A stretch of DNA of 10,866 nucleotides from the NCBI GenBank assembly GCA_003455565.1, contig DMQW01000020.1, positions 3,136-14,001 on the forward strand, given 5' to 3'. The stretch is from Limisphaerales bacterium (lineage in GTDB: Bacteria > Verrucomicrobiota > Verrucomicrobiia > Limisphaerales > UBA11358). Positions within the stretch are counted from its first letter, which is position 1, and every line of letters begins with the position of its first letter. This document shows positions 7,133 to 10,866 of this stretch, one piece after another. Position numbers and translations under genes: made by a program. The notes under the pieces are model-generated. The model worked only from the letters and a program-made list of their open reading frames with translations. It was not told the origin of the DNA and ran no database searches.

Positions 7133-8803
7133 ATGAAAATCTCTTTTGTCCCGGCAAGTTTGTTCGCTCGACTCTTTTTTCTGTTTTTGGCAGGTATCGC
7201 AATCTTGCCAGTGAACGGAGCCGTCTGGCAATGGTCGGTTGCCGTCAAAAGTGAAAAACCTGACGCCGGTCCATCGTGGGCGTGGTTGTGGATTCCACCT
7301 AATTGTGAAAAGGTGCGCGGCGTGGTTATCGCCCAACACAACATGGAAGAAATTTCCATTCTCGAAAATCCAAAATTCCGAAAAGTTCTGGCTGATTTGA
7401 ACTTCGCCGAAATTTGGGTCGCGCCGCCGTTTGACCATCTGTTCCACTTCAACGAAGGTGCGGGCGAAACATTCAATGGTATGATGAATGATTTGGCCGC
7501 CGCGTCCGGTTATTCCGAATTACAGTTCGTGCCGGTTGTCCCCATGGGACATTCCGCCGCCGCAAGCTGGCCGTATTATTTCGCTGCGTGGAATCCAGAG
7601 CGCACGCTCGCTGCGCTGTCCATCAGTGGACAATGGCCTTACTTCCGCAACAAGGACTTCGCGCCGGACATTTGGGGCGACCGCAACATTGATTTCGTGC
7701 CATGCCTCGAAAGCATGGGCGAATACGAGTCCGCCAACGATTGGTCACGCGAAGGTTTGTGGGAACGGCAGCAGCATCCGCTCATGCCGTTGTCCATGCT
7801 GGCCAATCCAGCCCAGGGACATTTTGCGAGCAGCGACGCGAAGGGCGAATATCTCGCGCTCTACATCAGAAAAGTCGTCGAATATCGGCTGCCAAAAAAT
7901 TGGGAAGGCAACTCACCACCAAAATTAAATCCAATTGATCCGACAAAAACCGGCTGGCTGGCGGACAAGTGGCGGTTGAATCAACCGCCGACTGCGCCCG
8001 CCGCGCCGGTGAGCGAATACAAAGGCGATCCGAAAGAAGCATTTTGGTTTTTTGATGAGGAACTGGCGAAGGCAACGGAAAAATACGAAGCGGCTTATCG
8101 CGGTTTGAAGCCGCAACTGGTCGGTTACATTCAAGACGGACAAATGGCTTCGCAAACCGCTTCGCACCTGCAAGTGACATTGAAATTTGAGCCGGAGGCG
8201 GACGGCGTGACCTTCAAATTGTCCGGCGCGTTTTACGACGCGGTTCCGTCCGGCAGCCCGCGTTTGCCGCAGTGGACAGGACTTCCCGCCGGTTCCCCGC
8301 TCGGCCACGCCGCGAATAGCAACGCCATTTCCATTGACCGCATTTGCGGGCCGTTTGAAAAATTGAGCGCGAATACTTTTGCGATTCGTTTCCAGAAAGA
8401 GACATTGCTCAACACGAACGCGCGGCAATATGAACTTGTCTTTGCCGCGCCGCATCCGGGCGCCAAAGAATACAAACCGGCGGTTCAACAAGCGCACATG
8501 TTCATTCCGGCGCGAAACGAGGTTGGCGCGGAACAACACCTCACTTTTCCTGAAATTCCCGATCAAAAGGCCGGAACAAAGTCCGTGAAACTAATGGCCA
8601 GTTCCGACGCGAACGTGCCGGTTTATTATTTTGTCCGCGAAGGTCCGGCGGAAATGGACGGCAACGTTTTGAAATTCATGCCGCTTCCGCCGCGCGCGGA
8701 ACTTCCAGTCAAAGTCACCGTTGTGGCGTGGCAATACGGCCGGGCGACTGAACCGAAATTGAAAACGGCTGTCCCGGTTGAAAGAATGTGTTATAGAAAT
8801 TAA
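7133..8803 (+). CDS. Secreted alpha/beta-hydrolase-like protein, 556 aa
   Basis: Probably an exported esterase- or acylhydrolase-type enzyme; substrate unknown. A signal peptide spans residues 1-30 (MKIS, hydrophobic FARLFFLFLAGIAIL, cleavage near VNGA). After strand-like VRGVVIAQHN (61-70), the nucleophile elbow is G139-H-S141-A-A, inside FVPVVPMGHSAAASWPYYFA, so Ser141 is the likely nucleophile. His230 (NPAQGHFASS) is the best candidate catalytic His; the acid cannot be assigned. Residues ~330-556 look like beta-rich accessory domains (VTLKFEPEADGVTFKLSGAF; VPVYYFVREGPAEMDG). ATG 7133 is followed directly by the signal peptide; CAAGG lies 11 bases upstream, a weak ribosome binding site. The gene is divergent from a LacI-family gene, which suggests glycan-linked regulation. 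Its last codons (about VERMCYRN) run into the transposase remnant on the other strand, so the native C-terminus may have been slightly replaced. The fold call is good; the reaction is inference. Confidence 0.82.
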   Translation: MKISFVPASLFARLFFLFLAGIAILPVNGAVWQWSVAVKSEKPDAGPSWAWLWIPPNCEKVRGVVIAQHNMEEISILENPKFRKVLADLNFAEIWVAPPFDHLFHFNEGAGETFNGMMNDLAAASGYSELQFVPVVPMGHSAAASWPYYFAAWNPERTLAALSISGQWPYFRNKDFAPDIWGDRNIDFVPCLESMGEYESANDWSREGLWERQQHPLMPLSMLANPAQGHFASSDAKGEYLALYIRKVVEYRLPKNWEGNSPPKLNPIDPTKTGWLADKWRLNQPPTAPAAPVSEYKGDPKEAFWFFDEELAKATEKYEAAYRGLKPQLVGYIQDGQMASQTASHLQVTLKFEPEADGVTFKLSGAFYDAVPSGSPRLPQWTGLPAGSPLGHAANSNAISIDRICGPFEKLSANTFAIRFQKETLLNTNARQYELVFAAPHPGAKEYKPAVQQAHMFIPARNEVGAEQHLTFPEIPDQKAGTKSVKLMASSDANVPVYYFVREGPAEMDGNVLKFMPLPPRAELPVKVTVVAWQYGRATEPKLKTAVPVERMCYRN

Positions 8804-8970
8804 CAATAACATTGGCACGTATTGGCGATAAGAAGGAAGGGATTGCGGGCGGCGGAGAGGTCTTTGCGCAGACTGGTTTTGAAGGCGGCCCAGAGCTGTT
8901 TGATGGGATTGAGGTCCGGCGAATAGGGCGGCAAAAACAGCCGTTGGCAACCGGTCGCCGCCGCCAGTTT
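8800..8970 (-). mobile_element. IS630-type transposase remnant (C-terminal end only)
   Basis: The minus strand encodes ATGCQRLFLPPYSPDLNP, the hallmark block before the third catalytic residue of IS630/Tc1-type DDE transposases, followed by QLWAAFKTSLRK and a C-terminus ending CQCYC at a TAA (8800-8802). The catalytic Glu expected in 'DLNPIE' is Lys here (codon 8899-8901 on the plus strand, AAA for GAA), so the residue is lost. Only about 55 of the usual 300 or more residues remain; both earlier catalytic Asp regions are absent. The upstream edge, around 8957-8985, passes directly into PAS-domain sequence in the same frame. I could not define a terminal inverted repeat or a TA target duplication. 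It abuts the hydrolase gene tail to tail, their stop codons overlapping. Confidence 0.8.
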
Positions 8971-9397
8971 GTTCTGGATGACGACTTGAAATTCTTCGCC
9001 TTGGCCATCCGCGCGTTTCAGCCGGCGCAGGCTGTAATTGCTGCCACTCCACATGGCCGGCCGCCGCCTCGGCCTTGCGGTCGAAATTCAAAACCGGGCG
9101 CTTCTTCGACAAGGTCGGAAAATTTTCCTGCAACATTCTAGCTTCGTCTTTCACGAGGCTTTGAAAAAAAACGGCACCCAGCAATGCCGGCTCCGGCTTG
9201 CCATAAAACTCGCAATAGGCCGGGTTCGCAAACGGGATCTTGCCGTCGGGTTGAAACCGGCAGATCAAATCCGTCTGGTCGGCCACGACCGCGCGCAGGC
9301 GTTTTTCATTTTCAACCAGTTCCGCCAGCGCCTGCCGCCGCGCCGCACCGAGGAAAATTGTTTGCCAATCAACACAAAATTGGCAACGTAAAGGCAT
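8971..9397 (-). pseudogene. PAS-domain signalling protein fragment (truncated, frameshifted)
   Basis: From about 9360 downwards the minus strand encodes a helical linker (ARRQALAELVENEKRL) running into a PAS domain (AVVADQTDLICRFQPDGK, FANPAYCEFYGK, FDRKAEAAAGHVEWQQ). Near 9036-9040 the frame shifts by one base; the end of the domain continues in the next frame as YSLRRLKRADGQGEEFQVV and then merges into the transposase remnant. PAS domains with this linker are usual inside sensor histidine kinases or diguanylate cyclases, but no output domain is present. The frame starts at ATG 9397 with residues (MPLRCQFCVDW) that do not look like a family N-terminus, so both ends are probably truncated. 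This is a remnant, not a working sensor. Domain identity is confident; the parent protein type is not. Confidence 0.75.
9362..9386. repeat. Perfect 8-bp inverted repeat at the edge of the scar
   Basis: TTGCCAAT (9362-9369) and ATTGGCAA (9379-9386) flank 9 bases. The element lies where the PAS-like coding signal starts, 36 bp before the start of the right-hand gene. It could be a hairpin in that gene's leader, an operator, or the outer edge of an inserted segment. No T-run follows on the plus strand and only a short one (ACAATTTT) on the minus strand, so a strong intrinsic terminator is unlikely. Confidence 0.45.
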
Positions 9398-9421
9398 AGG
9401 ATTTAGTCACGGACTGGAACC

Positions 9422-10866
9422 ATGCCGTATCCAATGAACAACCAACTGCCCGCGCACCTCATCGCCCACATCAACGTCAAGCTCGCGCTCATCGGTTGCC
9501 TGCCAGTGCCGATGAAAGGCGACCGGGAATTTGTCGAGATCGCCGCCGCCATGGCCGCGCAATCGCGCGAGAAAGACCGGCTCCTCGGCCAGCATCTTTG
9601 TCCTGCCGACCAGCGCATCCAGACTTTTCTCTACCATTATTTGCAGGACGCGCCGGTGCCGAAACTGCCCACGCGCACCTTCACGCTCGACCGCGCCGGC
9701 CTCGCCCGCGTGCTTTCGCTGCCGGTGGACCGCGATGATTTTTCGTCCGACATCATCAATTCCTACCGTGTCAAACAAGGTGTTTTGCACAATCCGCGCA
9801 GCGACCGCCGCACCACCGCCGGGATTTTTCACGTCGCCGAGGGCGGCCTGCCGATCCCCGATGACAAGCTCGGCGTGCCAAAAATTACCTTCGCGAAAAT
9901 GCTCGCCCTCGCGCTCACGCCGCCCAAGGAACTGCTGAAACTGCCGTTCACTGCCACGCAGCCGAGGCCAGCGGAATGTTTCGTCTCGCTGCTGCTGCGG
10001 CCATTGGTCTGCCCGGAAGTGCCCGGATTTATTTCTGAAAAATCCATGGAGATCCGCTTCTTCGTGCCGGGCAGCCTCGTCAGCAACCTGGATTTCGTCG
10101 AAGCTATTTTCAACAACGGCGGCGATCCGCTGTTGCCGGAAAATGATTCCGCGCTCGATTCCGAACATTGGACCGGCCACACCGGTTGCATCATTCTCGC
10201 GCCGCATCTTGTTAAGATTACGAAAAAATCCGTCGGCCTGCCGTCGTGGGAATCTGCCACTGAACGCCAGCGTCGCGATGGCATGTGTTGGAAAAAAGAA
10301 GACGAACTCTACAACGACGGCCACGCCTTCAAGCTCACGGCCCGCGACGAAACCGGCGTCATCATTACAATTATCGCCGACAACTATTTCGGCTACTGCA
10401 AAAAAGAGGTGAAGACGCAGTTGAGCTACGCCGCAAATTTATTTGGTCTCACCGAAGAGGAACACGCGGGCGGCGCGCTGGTTTTCCCCAGCTACGACCT
10501 CGGCGAGGAGTTCAACGGCGACGTGCTTGCCAAACGCTCCAGCCATTCGTTCGTGGAAATGATTTTGCTGTTCGCCGACGTGATGGAATTGAAACCGGAA
10601 GGTTATGCGGTGGACAAAAGATTTCCGGAAATCATCTACGTCCCCGCCGCCGCGCGTTTCGATTTGCAGAACCAGAAGGTTTTCTGGACGAACATCACCA
10701 CCGGCGAACACAGCATCAAGCTCTCGCCCGAAAAAACTTACGTCCGTCCCTCCGGCTACAAAGTCCGCATGGAGAAACCGCCCGGCCACGGCCGGCAATG
10801 GCGGCTGGTCGGCACGGTCGCGGAAGGAACTTTCTGCCACAAGCCCAGCACGGTTTCCGGCGGCGG
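9422..10866 (+). CDS. Large uncharacterised cytoplasmic protein (3' end outside the window)
   Basis: The frame opens at ATG 9422, shortly after an in-frame TAG at 9404-9406, and has no stop to the window edge, giving 481 residues of an incomplete protein. There is no signal peptide or membrane segment. The text reads like a conserved globular protein: SYRVKQGVLHNPRSDRRTTA (114-133), then GGLPIPDDKLGVPKITFAKM (141-160), EHWTGHTGCIILAPHL (248-263), ATERQRRDGMCWKKEDELY (279-297), ITIIADNYFGYCKKEVKTQL (315-334) and EEEHAGGALVFPSYDLGEE (345-363). I do not recognise a named family and assign no function; Cys/His-rich blocks (HTGHTGC-type, YFGYCKK) could be catalytic or metal sites, but that is a guess. 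ATG 9434 is an alternative start; a weak GGA precedes 9422. Strong codon bias leaves long spurious open frames on both strands here, but only this frame reads through the whole 1.44 kb. Confidence 0.8.
   Translation, partial: MPYPMNNQLPAHLIAHINVKLALIGCLPVPMKGDREFVEIAAAMAAQSREKDRLLGQHLCPADQRIQTFLYHYLQDAPVPKLPTRTFTLDRAGLARVLSLPVDRDDFSSDIINSYRVKQGVLHNPRSDRRTTAGIFHVAEGGLPIPDDKLGVPKITFAKMLALALTPPKELLKLPFTATQPRPAECFVSLLLRPLVCPEVPGFISEKSMEIRFFVPGSLVSNLDFVEAIFNNGGDPLLPENDSALDSEHWTGHTGCIILAPHLVKITKKSVGLPSWESATERQRRDGMCWKKEDELYNDGHAFKLTARDETGVIITIIADNYFGYCKKEVKTQLSYAANLFGLTEEEHAGGALVFPSYDLGEEFNGDVLAKRSSHSFVEMILLFADVMELKPEGYAVDKRFPEIIYVPAAARFDLQNQKVFWTNITTGEHSIKLSPEKTYVRPSGYKVRMEKPPGHGRQWRLVGTVAEGTFCHKPSTVSGG

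Noticed and set aside
7925..8566. Minus-strand open frame of 213 codons
   Set aside because: Antisense to the secreted hydrolase, whose signal peptide and GHSAA motif support the plus strand as coding.
9407..10324. Minus-strand open frame of 305 codons
   Set aside because: Antisense to the right-hand gene; Arg/His/Gly/Val-rich composition is typical of a shadow of GC-biased codons, and its end and start match nothing meaningful.
10439..10840. Minus-strand open frame of 133 codons
   Set aside because: Same kind of antisense shadow of the right-hand gene; no recognisable family.

Overview
The window looks like chromosomal DNA of a Verrucomicrobiota bacterium, probably of the Pedosphaera/Limisphaerales type. 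This rests on recognised protein styles: a large Gly/Asn/Thr-rich secreted protein with autotransporter-associated beta-strand repeats and a short 'LTLSW..HTGW.LQ..TN' C-terminal domain, and two LacI-family regulators of the 'AWINHW' type that are numerous in that phylum. No rRNA, tRNA or CRISPR array was seen.

Layout. (1) 23-4438, minus: a 1471-residue secreted repeat protein built from two similar modules, with no visible outer-membrane barrel. A tandem pentanucleotide (4.8 copies) lies in its first codons, just before the signal-peptide core. (2) 4651-5697, minus: an intact LacI-family regulator with a GTG start. (3) 5800-6877, minus: a paralogous LacI-family regulator broken by one frameshift at a run of eight A. 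(4) 6878-7132: a divergent intergenic region with two 14-bp palindromes of identical 5-4-5 design. (5) 7133-8803, plus: a secreted protein of alpha/beta-hydrolase type with a GHSAA nucleophile elbow. (6) 8800-9397, minus: a scar made of the 3' end of an IS630-type transposase, whose catalytic Glu codon is now Lys, joined to a fragment of a PAS-domain signalling protein. (7) 9422 to the end, plus: a long reading frame still open at the window edge (481 residues visible), cytoplasmic and not recognised.

How the genes may work together (inference). LacI-family regulators beside secreted hydrolases and surface proteins usually mark sugar or polysaccharide use. Here the hydrolase is divergent from the broken regulator, and the repeat protein lies downstream of the intact one on the same strand. 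The 8.8-9.4 kb scar separates this cassette from the right-hand gene, which probably belongs to another context.

No clearly new multi-gene system is visible. The best leads are the pentanucleotide tract as a possible phase-variation switch, the A8 frameshift (decay, slippage or sequencing error), the IS630/PAS chimera, and the unrecognised large gene at the right edge.
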